NCBI RefSeq assembly: GCF_018860745.1
Contig: NZ_JAHKPY010000014.1
Coordinates: 620,001-684,000 of the forward strand
Length of the DNA stretch: 64,000 nt
Origin: Zobellia uliginosa
Lineage (GTDB): Bacteria; Bacteroidota; Bacteroidia; Flavobacteriales; Flavobacteriaceae
Direction of reading: 5' to 3'
Shown piece by piece: positions 9,330 through 18,945 of this stretch. The stretch's first letter is position 1. Each line of letters begins with the position of its first letter. The notes beneath the pieces were generated by a model. That model saw nothing but the letters and a program-made list of their open reading frames with translations. It was not told the origin of the DNA and ran no database searches. The translations under genes and the position numbers were made by a program.

Positions 9330-9337
9330 TATTTTCG
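9330..9337 (+). promoter_or_regulatory. Possible xth -7 element
   Basis: TATTTTCG is a one-mismatch version of TAnnTTTG. It lies 16 bases before the GTG used as the exonuclease start and inside the frame's upstream extension, which argues against the earlier TTG at 9315. Confidence 0.4.
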
Positions 9338-9353
9338 TAAAAAAGTTAAAGAC

Positions 9354-10118
9354 GTGAAAATAGTATCATATAACGTTAACGGTATACGTGCCGCAATTAA
9401 CAAGGGTTTTATTGAGTGGTTACAGGCAGTTGGTCCTGACGTAGTCTGCCTGCAAGAAATTAAAGCAATGGAAGAGCAATTGGATTTGGCTCTTTTTGAA
9501 GCAGCGGGATACAAATATAATTATTGGTTCAGCGCCCAAAAGAAAGGATATAGCGGTACAGCAATTTTATCAAAAACGCAACCTGATACTATTCAAAAAG
9601 GAACTGGAATAGAGCATATGGATTTTGAAGGCCGAAACATTCGTGCAGATTTTGGAGATATTTCAATAATGAGTATGTATCTGCCTTCGGGGACAAATTT
9701 AGCCCGATTGGACCATAAACTTATGTATATGGCAGATTTTCAAAAATATGCCGATGAACTTAGAAAAACACATCCAAATTTGATTGTGTTGGGTGATTAT
9801 AACATCTGTCACGAAGCTATAGATATTCATGATCCGGTGCGTAATAAAAATGTATCTGGATTTCTCCCTGTTGAACGGGAGTGGATTGGAGATTTCATGA
9901 AAAGCGGTTTCATAGATAGTTTTAGGCATTTCAATAAGGAGCCAGATAATTATACATGGTGGAGTTACCGCGCCAATGCTCGGAACAACAATAAAGGATG
10001 GCGTTTGGACTACGCCATGGTGGCAGAACCTCTTAGGGATAGGTTAAAACGATCGGTAATCCTATCCGAGGCAAAACATAGTGACCATTGCCCAATTTTG
10101 GTGGAAGTAACTTCTTAA
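9354..10118 (+). CDS. xth: Exodeoxyribonuclease III
   Basis: This AP endonuclease and 3'-5' exonuclease acts in base-excision repair. Its 254 residues begin MKIVSYNVNGIRAAINKG, the classic family N-terminus, from a GTG at 9354. Metal and catalytic residues are visible in VCLQEIKA (Glu), NLIVLGDYNICH (Asp, Asn), the RLDY motif (WRLDYAM) and the terminal SDHCPILVEV (Asp-His). The longer frame from TTG 9315 adds 13 unrelated residues. It is convergent with the giant adhesin gene, and a bidirectional terminator separates them. Confidence 0.95.
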   Translation: MKIVSYNVNGIRAAINKGFIEWLQAVGPDVVCLQEIKAMEEQLDLALFEAAGYKYNYWFSAQKKGYSGTAILSKTQPDTIQKGTGIEHMDFEGRNIRADFGDISIMSMYLPSGTNLARLDHKLMYMADFQKYADELRKTHPNLIVLGDYNICHEAIDIHDPVRNKNVSGFLPVEREWIGDFMKSGFIDSFRHFNKEPDNYTWWSYRANARNNNKGWRLDYAMVAEPLRDRLKRSVILSEAKHSDHCPILVEVTS

Positions 10119-10119
10119 A

Positions 10120-10157
10120 AAATAAAAGCATCCCAACAAAAAGGGATGCTTTCTTTA
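10120..10157. terminator. Bidirectional intrinsic terminator
   Basis: The arms aaagcatccc (10125-10134) and gggatgcttt (10143-10152) form a perfect 10-bp stem with an 8-base loop. There are A-rich bases on one side and T-rich on the other, so it can end both xth and the opposing giant gene. Confidence 0.85.
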
Positions 10158-10174
10158 TCTATTTTTCACTATTT

Positions 10175-13100
10175 CTAACGGTAAATTGAGAAGTGACCCA
10201 CGAATTCGCGGTCGTCATTTACGCCGTTTAGTTTAATGATGTACCAGTAGTCACCAGCTGGTAAGCCTTTTTTATTATAATTACCGTCCCATTCTCCGCT
10301 GCCAACGAAGCTTTTTATCATTCGCCCGTAACGATCGTAGATAGAAACAAACATGTCTGGAAAAGCCTCGTTGTTTTTAATTATCCATACATCGTTCTTA
10401 CCATCACCATTAGGAGTAAAGAAATTCGGGATTTCAATATCTATAAATTCCATCGGTACCTGAATTGCGGTTTCACAGCCTTTACCGTCTACTACACTAA
10501 CCGTGTACATACCGTCACGAACAATATAATAAGATCCAGAAGTTTGTGGCATGGATTCAAAGTAATAGGTGTAATCTTGATCACCACCCTGTGCTTCAAC
10601 CAAAATTTGGTTAATTGCTCCTTCTTTAAGAATTAAGGTTAACGGGTCCTGACCATCAATAGTAAAGTTCATGACCTCAACACAACCTGTTCCCAAATGC
10701 ACAATACTTATGGTATGGTCACCTGCGGAAATATCAGAAAACGTTGGGTTTGATTGTGCATTGTTAACGTCCGGGTTATTGGGGTTGGCATCATCTAGGT
10801 CATATACAATTTCTGAAGTGTCCAAAGTTTCATCTTCAAATTTTACGGAAGCCTCATAGTAAGGCTGTCTATCTCTACATTCATTAACTAGTTCTATGGA
10901 TGCGGTAAGGTTAGCTCCAACTTTTACTTCCTCATAAATCAAATCTGCTTTACAATCGTTGGAATCTTTGATGTTGATTTGATAGAAACCACCATCCAGA
11001 TTATCTAATAATACGGTGCCTCCGGTCAGTAAAACATAAGATTCTGTATTAGTTCCCAAGGAGTAATAATATGGAGCGGTACCTCCAGTAATACCAACTT
11101 CTATTAAACCGTTATCATCGCTAGAACAAACTTCGTCTATTATACGAACCACAGATGTTTCTAAAGGAGCTGTAGGACTGTTAACTGTAAATGTTATCGC
11201 TTTTTCACAACCGTTTCCATCTTGCACAATTACGCTGTAATCTCCGGCAGCCAGATTTTCAAAAGTGGGATCTGAATATGCTTTTTGTGGTTCTGTGGAT
11301 ATATAGAAATAATAAGGGGCTTCACCACCAGAAAAAGGAATGGTAACAGTACCGGACTCTTCTCCATAACATGCAACAGCGGTTGCGTTAACCGTTGCTG
11401 GTACAATTAGTTCTGTTGGTTGATTAATCACTATTTTCCTATCGTTAAAAGCAATACAGTCAATACCGCTTGTAGCACGTACATCGTAAGTTCCTGCTCC
11501 AAGGTTTTCAAAGATTCCTGAGTCTTGAAAACTACCAATGAGCACCCCATCTTTTTCTAGTTGGTACTGATATCCACCAAGACCACCGGCAGCGTGAGCT
11601 ACTAATACAGCATCTTGTTCTCCAAAACAGTTGATCGTTGTATTAGAGTCATCTATGGTTAAGGTAAAAGGTTCAACCACATTAATGCTTCGTATTACAG
11701 AAATAGGAGTTTCACACGTATTCTGATTTTTGGCAATGAACTCATAAGTTCCGGGCCCTAAATTGCTATAAATATTACCAGTTTGCCAAGTGCCGGCATC
11801 TGGGTGGGTGGTAGGCTGAATCATTTGATATTCAAAAACATCGCCGCTATTACCTGTTGCCGAAACTGTAATCTCACCAGAATTGGGTGTACACGTTGGC
11901 TTTTGTGTAATCTCCGCATCAATCCGTATAACAAATGGATCACTTAAAACTATTGGAACATCGGTTGTGTCTTCACAATTTAAATTATCTTGAACGGTTA
12001 TAGCGTAAGTACCCGCAAAAAGACCGCTAAAAGTATTGTTGCTCTGCGGTAACGTACTTACTCCCGTAGCAGCGTTGGTTAAAATGTACTTATAGTCCGT
12101 AGGGCCATTTGTTCGTGATACAACTACAGATATTTCCCCATCTTGACTACCTGGGCAGCTAGGATTAGTTGTGGTAATACCCGCAGCATCGTCTATCACA
12201 ATTGGATCAATTGGCGGAATGATTATTTCTTTTGCCAAAGTGATACATCCGCCAGAATCCCTTACTCTAACTTGGTAACTGATTCCTAGCAAATTATCTA
12301 TAACATTGTTCGAATCAAAAGCTTGGTGAACGTTTCCGCTTATGGTTTCTACCAGTTCAAATTCATAGTCGCCCCAACCCCCTGTTGGTTTCAGCGTAAC
12401 TTGTGCGTCAGCGCCAATACACGTCAAAACTTGAGTAATATTGAAATCTACGTCTAATGGAGTTGAAGGAGATTGAATGGTTATATGTTCAGAATCCTCG
12501 GAACAGTTCGTGTCCCTATCGGTAATTTTGATGTAATATGTACCTACGGGAAGACCGGTTATAGGAATTGATGCATTGCTAGAAGAAGTTACTGCAGCTT
12601 GCTCAATAGTGTCATCTGATTTAAAGACTTCGTAATTAAACCCGCCTGCACCAAAACCGGATGCTGTAAATGATAAGGCACCATCACTGGATCCGGAACA
12701 AGTAATATTGTCTGTGTGCGCAGCAATAACCCCAATGTTGTCAAACGGAGCAATCAGCTGTGTTACCTCAGTAGTACATCCCGTATCATTATCCGTGATG
12801 AAAAACGAATAAGAGTTAGGGTTTCCACTTTGAATGGTTACCGTAGTTCCCGATATACTAACTATCGAAGATGCACTTGGTTTTTCAACAATACTAAAAT
12901 TGGTGAAACTTGCAGGTATGTTTATTTCATAAATACCATCAACCGTACAATTCATTGCTGTGGTGGTTGTTATGGTAGCCGAAATTTTAGAAGCTGCAGG
13001 TATCGTCACATCAACGGTAGCCGGACAGTTGTTTTTATCTTTAACGTTAATGGTAATCGTACGTGCCGTTGTTAAGAACGGTATTTCGTAGGTGTCGGAA

Positions 13101-16100
13101 CTGGTATAGCTACTTCCATCAAAGCTATATGAATATGGAGGTATTCCAGAGCCGCCCATATCCACAACTATTGTGGCTAGACCAAGGTTATTGTCCGAAG
13201 TACATGTAAAAACTGTTGGAACCGGCGTAGTAGCAAACTGTAGTTCAGTAGGTTCACTAATAGTTGTAGTTAAGGTCTGTATACAATTCTTTGATGAACG
13301 AATATTGATTGTGTGCGACCCGGGGGTCAAATCTTCAAACAAATTACTGGTTTGATATGGATTTCCGTCAATACTGTATTCATAAGTAACATCTAGGTTG
13401 TCTGCTGTTGGATTTTGTATTATGGAGACTTTACCATCATTATATCCAAAACAACTTACAGATTCTCTAAGACCTATTATAAAATCTGGAGCAACAGGAG
13501 TATCTAGTTGAATAGGAGTAGTTGATCTTGGCGCACATCTATTCGCTACCGGTACGGCAGGATCAACATCCGTTACTGTAACCGTATAGGCTACACCAGA
13601 TGCAAGACGGTCAAAAATACCTGTGACATTAGTTTCATCACCCGGGGCATAAGACCCTGGAATTGGAGAAATCGTAAAATTGTACGTACCGGAACCGCCA
13701 TATGCAGAAGCTTCTATTTCTCCGTTATCTGGATTGCCTGAGTCACAATCAACTGTTTTGGTGATTTTAACACGGGGTACCATTTGAGGATAAATATGAA
13801 TAGTTCTGGTATCTGAACATCCGTTTTCATCACGCACTACTAGTGTATGATAACCAGGTCCCAAGGTTTTTGTTGAGGTAGATGTCACTTCTCCGTCCCA
13901 AATATAATCTGGACTCGGTTTATTTGGGTTGGTTCCAGCATTGGATAATGTTGCAACTACATTGTAAAGCTCAGTGGTAGATGTACATCTATCCGTTACA
14001 TCAATAGCGTCTATAACTGGTTCTTCATCTTTTGTAAATGTGATTACGTCCGGAGTGGGTTCTACACATCCACTGCCATCTCTAACATAGGCTCTGTATA
14101 CATTCTGACCTCCAGTATAACCTGTTGGCACGACATTTGACCAGAAGTTATCAGGTCCAAAATCAGCATCGGTAGGGGTCTGGCTATCCGGTACAAGGGC
14201 ATATTCGTAAGGGTGCCAGTTCTGTCTTAATTTGTTCCGTATGTTAAAATAGGCTTCATCATCCCAGCCTCCTATTGCTGTTACGGCAACTTGTCCGCCA
14301 GTATTACATGTAGGTTGAACTACGTGGTCTTCAGTTAATCTTAATTTGGTCTTGGGCCTATAAATTAAGAAGCGTTCACCGGCAGTACAACCTGAGCTAT
14401 CTTCTACCTCTACAACATACCACGCTACGCGCATGTTTGGTACGGTTATGGTAAAAGGAGCGCCGGTACTCATTACCGTGGGTGGGTTATAATGAAAGGC
14501 GGTGTGTACTGGATTACCCGCATTGTAAATTTTAATGTTCACAGGTCCCGGAGCCGAGTTGGCAATTGTTAGTTCTACTTCTCCGTTTCTAGCGTTATAA
14601 CAAGTTTCACTTTGAGGAACCGCATCAACGGTAATGAAACCTACAGGTGGTTCAACAATTGGTCTTAATGAGCGCCATCTTACACAACCGGTAGCGTTAT
14701 CGCGAATCGCCACGGAATAGGCTACCCCAAATAATAGCTTACCATAAAGAGCGCTGTTCGTAAATCTATAATCACGTTCATTAGGATTGCCGGCCGTACC
14801 AGCAACTCCATCCCATAATGGATTTTCTGAATCATTGAAAGGTCTCCAACCACTGTTAACATCATCTTCAACACCATCGCCATCATCATCTATAAGTTGA
14901 TAAGGGTACAACCGGACATCAAAAGGCCCTACTAGGTCTGGCGTACCATCACCATCTGAATCTTGATTTGTTATAGAAAAATCATACGTTGCTCCATTGG
15001 CACAAGTCTGCAATGCTACTGGTGAAGTTACCCCCGAAGGAATTGGAGGTGATTCAACGGTATACACTTGAGATTCCCATGAACATCCTTTTTCATCCTC
15101 TATTCTAACTACAAAATGGTTAGCCCAATATAGAAGCACATCAAAACCGGTTTTTGGCCCGTATTTGGCAGGCTGGTAAGCATTTAGGTAGTTAGAATTG
15201 GTAGCGAGATCAATGTTTTCATAGTTTCTATAAGTCCAAGTACGGGTTTCCTCACCAGCTTCATATTTTGCTTTGTCGTAAACACGAATCAATGAAATGG
15301 AAACCGGTCCTGTTGTATTTTGGATATTGGATATTTTCATGTTGCCCCATTGGTTACCACCAGCGGGATCACAGCTAATATCTGTTTTCTCTATTTCGGC
15401 TTCAATGGCGGCTTCTGCACCTATTATGGCCTGTTCGTTTTCAATAATACACCCGAGTGCATCTTTTATTGCAAAATAATATGTGGTAGCATCAAGATTC
15501 GTAAAAACTGCCTGATCGCCGTAAACAGCAGGGTTTGTTCCGCTAAAAGGAATGTCACTAAATGCATATTCATAAGGAGGTGTTCCTCCTGTGGCCTTCA
15601 ATTGAACGGATCCCGTACCATCTTTTCCGCAAGTAGTATTGGATACTTCGTGATCAAACCCTAAAGCCGGAGCCGCAGAGATTATAACAGGGTCCGTAGT
15701 GAAAGTACAACCTTTGCTATCTATCACATCAAATGTGTATGAACCTTCTGTAGAAGCGCTAAAAGGTATGCTTACTGGAGTAGTGTTTCCGTTCACATAA
15801 TAAGTGTACGGCGCGTATCCTTCTTGAGGTGTTATGGCTATAATAGCATCTGGTGTGGCACCACAACCATAAGGTTTCGTAATTTCCCCTAAGGCAAATA
15901 ACTGTCCTGAGATTTTAGTGTCGGTAACTATGGTTTTACATCCGTTGTTGCCAATTATTTCAATTAAATAATCATAAGGGGTTAAGTCGGACAGTGTAAA
16001 TGTACCTCCTGTTATTGCTACGGGCGTTCCGCTGTTTACAGTGTAAAAATAAGGAGCTTCTCCTCCGGAAACGTCTATTTTCAGGACACCTTGAGTTGTA

Positions 16101-18637
16101 CTTGAATAACAATAATTAGTAGGCGAACCGGCTGAAGTATCTACATCGGCAATAGGACCTCCTTGGTCTATAAGGTCAAATTTGGTAGTGTTTACTAAAC
16201 ACCCGTTTACATCCGTTACATAAATGGTGTGCTGCCCGGTTTGCGATAATCCAGTAATGGTTTTATTGCTCTGAGCCGTAAGAGGATGCATCGTATTGTC
16301 AGGTTGTTCTACAGAGTACCTATAATTTCCCCAACCACCTGAAGCCTCGATAGTAACAGATCCTGGAGAGCCGCAATTTATATTGGAAATACTAAAGCTG
16401 TCTACTACAAGCGGAGTAGCTGGTCCACTAACGGTTATGGTCTGAAGTTTTTGGCAAGGTCCTGATTCATCATTTGTTTTGAGAGTGTAGGTGTCCGCAG
16501 GAAGACCTGTAATCAATAAAGGAGAACTGGACTGATTTAAAAGGCCAAGACCTAAAGGGTTTCCTGAGCTATCTTCTACCACTACACTAAACGAGCCATT
16601 AAAATTGTCTACGGACAACTCTATACTACCATCTGCCGTACCAGTTGTGGCGCAACTTACATTGTTTTTTACCAGTGCATTTGCTGTAAACTGTACTGGG
16701 TTCGGTACAACATAATTTCTAACTATTTTACATCCATCATCTGCTATGACTTCAAAAGTGTATGTATTTGGAGCAAGGGCTGTAAAAGTATCGCCAGATG
16801 CTGTAAAAGTGGTAGGTTGAATAATTTTATAAGTAAAAGGACCATTACCATTTTCAACCGTAACTCGTACATCGGTCGTGCCGGTAGAGCAATCAACACT
16901 ACTGTGTGAAAAGGTTAAATCAGAAGGATTGGATCCTGCGTTTACAGTTTCATCAACCGTTGTTAAACAACCGTTTGAATCTCTTACGGTAATGGTATAA
17001 CCACCAGCTCCTAATCCACTCAAATTGGGATCGGTTTGAAAATTCTCGCCATCTAAACTGTATTCAAATGGGGCTGTGCCACCTGCCGTTACACTTGCTT
17101 GAATAGTTGCTGAACCATTTGAGCAATCAATTTGTTGAGTAACAGATGCGCTTGCGGTAAATGAGGTACTTGCTTTAACTTCAGAACTGATAGTGGGAAG
17201 TTCACAAGAGCCTCCGGCTTTTTGTTTTTTTATGATGATCGAATAGGTATTAGCAGTTAAATTGCTAAAAACATTTGAGGTTTGAAAGCTACTGCCGCCA
17301 TCAATGCTGTATGTAATAGAATAGCCTTGGGTATCCGTTACATCTACTGAGATGCTCCCGTCATCAGTACCATTACATGTAATGTCTTGTGGGTTTATTG
17401 AGTAAACAATCTCGGGTTCCGTTACAACGTTAACAGAATTTGAGTTTACTTCACAGCCATTGACGTCCTTTACCGTAATAACATAAGCTCCAGCTGCAGT
17501 GACAGGAATTTTTGTTTGATTTCCTAAAGTAAAAGGAGTAAATGTTACATTGCCGTTTACGCTGTATTCGTAAGGTGCAGTACCTCCGGTTTGGGTTACC
17601 GTAATGATGCCATCAGTACAGTCTATATTTTTTGTGACAATAGCTTCAGGTTTCACGTCCGCAAAAACCGGAATTTCTTGTTGAGCTATCCATGAACAAG
17701 CGGAAACACTGGCCAGGGTTACGTTAATATCGTAAATACCAGAGTCTAAATCGGGAAAAGTGTAAGAACTGCTGGTTATGGCTCCAGAAGAATTAATTAA
17801 ATTACCACCTTGGCTAATTTCGTATACATAGGTTGAGGAAGCGTTAGAAATATCAACTTTAATAGCTCCTTTTGAAGTATTGCACGAAATAGGAATTATA
17901 GTGGCACTGGCATCAATAGCGTTATTGTTAACCATCACGTCTTCCAAAGTGAACAAACAGCCCTCAGTATCATTTTTTCTTCGAATTTGAATATCATAGG
18001 CACTTACGCTATTTATTGTAAATACATTTGAATCCTGCCATGTGGCACCATGATTAATAGTGAACTCGTAGGTGGAAGGAACGTTATTAACGGAAATTGA
18101 ACCAGGTGTGCCACAATCTATATTCGTTACTACCGGACTTGGGTTTAATTCATTGGAATACACATTAAAATAAAAGCGTTCGGTACTATTGTCAGTATAC
18201 CTTACCAAAATTTTGTATTCCCCACCGTCCGTCACAGTGTATTGAGTATTTGTACTGACCTCGTCCCACAAGCTGTTTAAAGCGGTATTGGCACAGGTAG
18301 ATGATCCATTAGTAGGGCTGCCCGGCTGAAGCTTAGACCATGTTATGGTCTGCAAATCTGGAATGCTTGTGACAATTAAACGTTCATCATTTACACCACA
18401 CAAATAAATCTCGTGTAATTCGCTACCGTCGTTCGCACAATTCACAACTCCATCAGAACTACCCGTTAAAGGGTGGGTTCCATAAAGCAAAGCCGACTTC
18501 GATATATTTGTTTTTTCTTTTGCAAGCGCAGTAGGGGAAGGGGATGCATAAGCCAAAAGAGATGACACTGTTAGTGTCAAAAAAAGGAATAAGAGGTTCT
18601 TCAGAGAACACAAAGAATACTTATAAGTGGTCGTCAT
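10175..18637 (-). CDS. Giant SprB-like T9SS-secreted surface adhesin
   Basis: This protein of about 2,820 residues begins MTTTYKYSLCSLKN with a signal peptide (LLFLFLTLTVSSLLAYA). Nearly its whole length is tandem beta-rich repeats of about 70-90 residues, each with GxxPYxYS and ending in motifs such as YTITVRDSNGC or VSVVDGKGC; I count nearly thirty, typical of SprB repeats. A central stretch differs and contains acidic DSDGDGTPD and DDDGDGVEDD loops that may bind calcium. The end (IPNFFTPNGDGKNDVW ... IYDRYGRMIKSF ... FVGHFSIYR) is the gliding-associated type B sorting domain, so export by the type IX system and surface attachment are expected. F. johnsoniae SprB is the mobile gliding adhesin. 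A role in gliding or attachment is inferred. Start: the ATG at 18637, because the longer frame begins at a GTG at 18703 and disrupts the signal peptide. No PorP/SprF gene is adjacent. Confidence 0.92.
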   Translation of the reverse strand: MTTTYKYSLCSLKNLLFLFLTLTVSSLLAYASPSPTALAKEKTNISKSALLYGTHPLTGSSDGVVNCANDGSELHEIYLCGVNDERLIVTSIPDLQTITWSKLQPGSPTNGSSTCANTALNSLWDEVSTNTQYTVTDGGEYKILVRYTDNSTERFYFNVYSNELNPSPVVTNIDCGTPGSISVNNVPSTYEFTINHGATWQDSNVFTINSVSAYDIQIRRKNDTEGCLFTLEDVMVNNNAIDASATIIPISCNTSKGAIKVDISNASSTYVYEISQGGNLINSSGAITSSSYTFPDLDSGIYDINVTLASVSACSWIAQQEIPVFADVKPEAIVTKNIDCTDGIITVTQTGGTAPYEYSVNGNVTFTPFTLGNQTKIPVTAAGAYVITVKDVNGCEVNSNSVNVVTEPEIVYSINPQDITCNGTDDGSISVDVTDTQGYSITYSIDGGSSFQTSNVFSNLTANTYSIIIKKQKAGGSCELPTISSEVKASTSFTASASVTQQIDCSNGSATIQASVTAGGTAPFEYSLDGENFQTDPNLSGLGAGGYTITVRDSNGCLTTVDETVNAGSNPSDLTFSHSSVDCSTGTTDVRVTVENGNGPFTYKIIQPTTFTASGDTFTALAPNTYTFEVIADDGCKIVRNYVVPNPVQFTANALVKNNVSCATTGTADGSIELSVDNFNGSFSVVVEDSSGNPLGLGLLNQSSSPLLITGLPADTYTLKTNDESGPCQKLQTITVSGPATPLVVDSFSISNINCGSPGSVTIEASGGWGNYRYSVEQPDNTMHPLTAQSNKTITGLSQTGQHTIYVTDVNGCLVNTTKFDLIDQGGPIADVDTSAGSPTNYCYSSTTQGVLKIDVSGGEAPYFYTVNSGTPVAITGGTFTLSDLTPYDYLIEIIGNNGCKTIVTDTKISGQLFALGEITKPYGCGATPDAIIAITPQEGYAPYTYYVNGNTTPVSIPFSASTEGSYTFDVIDSKGCTFTTDPVIISAAPALGFDHEVSNTTCGKDGTGSVQLKATGGTPPYEYAFSDIPFSGTNPAVYGDQAVFTNLDATTYYFAIKDALGCIIENEQAIIGAEAAIEAEIEKTDISCDPAGGNQWGNMKISNIQNTTGPVSISLIRVYDKAKYEAGEETRTWTYRNYENIDLATNSNYLNAYQPAKYGPKTGFDVLLYWANHFVVRIEDEKGCSWESQVYTVESPPIPSGVTSPVALQTCANGATYDFSITNQDSDGDGTPDLVGPFDVRLYPYQLIDDDGDGVEDDVNSGWRPFNDSENPLWDGVAGTAGNPNERDYRFTNSALYGKLLFGVAYSVAIRDNATGCVRWRSLRPIVEPPVGFITVDAVPQSETCYNARNGEVELTIANSAPGPVNIKIYNAGNPVHTAFHYNPPTVMSTGAPFTITVPNMRVAWYVVEVEDSSGCTAGERFLIYRPKTKLRLTEDHVVQPTCNTGGQVAVTAIGGWDDEAYFNIRNKLRQNWHPYEYALVPDSQTPTDADFGPDNFWSNVVPTGYTGGQNVYRAYVRDGSGCVEPTPDVITFTKDEEPVIDAIDVTDRCTSTTELYNVVATLSNAGTNPNKPSPDYIWDGEVTSTSTKTLGPGYHTLVVRDENGCSDTRTIHIYPQMVPRVKITKTVDCDSGNPDNGEIEASAYGGSGTYNFTISPIPGSYAPGDETNVTGIFDRLASGVAYTVTVTDVDPAVPVANRCAPRSTTPIQLDTPVAPDFIIGLRESVSCFGYNDGKVSIIQNPTADNLDVTYEYSIDGNPYQTSNLFEDLTPGSHTINIRSSKNCIQTLTTTISEPTELQFATTPVPTVFTCTSDNNLGLATIVVDMGGSGIPPYSYSFDGSSYTSSDTYEIPFLTTARTITINVKDKNNCPATVDVTIPAASKISATITTTTAMNCTVDGIYEINIPASFTNFSIVEKPSASSIVSISGTTVTIQSGNPNSYSFFITDNDTGCTTEVTQLIAPFDNIGVIAAHTDNITCSGSSDGALSFTASGFGAGGFNYEVFKSDDTIEQAAVTSSSNASIPITGLPVGTYYIKITDRDTNCSEDSEHITIQSPSTPLDVDFNITQVLTCIGADAQVTLKPTGGWGDYEFELVETISGNVHQAFDSNNVIDNLLGISYQVRVRDSGGCITLAKEIIIPPIDPIVIDDAAGITTTNPSCPGSQDGEISVVVSRTNGPTDYKYILTNAATGVSTLPQSNNTFSGLFAGTYAITVQDNLNCEDTTDVPIVLSDPFVIRIDAEITQKPTCTPNSGEITVSATGNSGDVFEYQMIQPTTHPDAGTWQTGNIYSNLGPGTYEFIAKNQNTCETPISVIRSINVVEPFTLTIDDSNTTINCFGEQDAVLVAHAAGGLGGYQYQLEKDGVLIGSFQDSGIFENLGAGTYDVRATSGIDCIAFNDRKIVINQPTELIVPATVNATAVACYGEESGTVTIPFSGGEAPYYFYISTEPQKAYSDPTFENLAAGDYSVIVQDGNGCEKAITFTVNSPTAPLETSVVRIIDEVCSSDDNGLIEVGITGGTAPYYYSLGTNTESYVLLTGGTVLLDNLDGGFYQINIKDSNDCKADLIYEEVKVGANLTASIELVNECRDRQPYYEASVKFEDETLDTSEIVYDLDDANPNNPDVNNAQSNPTFSDISAGDHTISIVHLGTGCVEVMNFTIDGQDPLTLILKEGAINQILVEAQGGDQDYTYYFESMPQTSGSYYIVRDGMYTVSVVDGKGCETAIQVPMEFIDIEIPNFFTPNGDGKNDVWIIKNNEAFPDMFVSIYDRYGRMIKSFVGSGEWDGNYNKKGLPAGDYWYIIKLNGVNDDREFVGHFSIYR

Positions 18638-18945
18638 AAGTAGGTTTTTGGTTAAATAGTTGGTTTTGCTTCTCAGAATATTTAGTTGATATTTAAGAAA
18701 CACGGTCTAGAAATAACGTATTTATACAGGCTCTAGTATCAAATAGTTAAAATTTCTGATGGTATGTAACTCTGTGTTTTATTATTTGGGAAAATTGATA
18801 TGGTCTAATCTGGTTGTTCTATTTCTGTAGTTAGCCCAAAATAGGTATTTGAGCGAATTTTTGGCAACAATCGATAAGGGGTTTCCTGTAACACAGCAAA
18901 TTGCTTAAATTTGGGCTTTTTGCAAATTATACCCCCCAAGAATAC
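18638..18945. other. Divergent promoter region
   Basis: This 308-base AT-rich space separates the divergent giant adhesin and aldo/keto reductase genes and must hold both promoters. A clear -7 element for the rightward gene is annotated at 18906-18913. I saw no coding frame, strong hairpin or repeat. Confidence 0.6.
18906..18913 (+). promoter_or_regulatory. -7 element for aldo/keto reductase gene
   Basis: TAAATTTG matches TAnnTTTG and lies 32 bases upstream of the ATG at 18946. Transcription would begin downstream of the TTG at 18901, which supports the shorter protein. Confidence 0.5.

Noticed and set aside
12716-13075. Rightward frame of 119 residues inside the giant adhesin gene
   Set aside because: It is opposite to a clearly coding region and has skewed composition (Asn, Arg, Thr, Cys) typical of an antisense shadow.
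10175-18637. CRISPR or DNA-level tandem repeats in the giant gene
   Set aside because: Repetition is at the protein level; the DNA copies are strongly diverged, with no regular short direct repeats and spacers.
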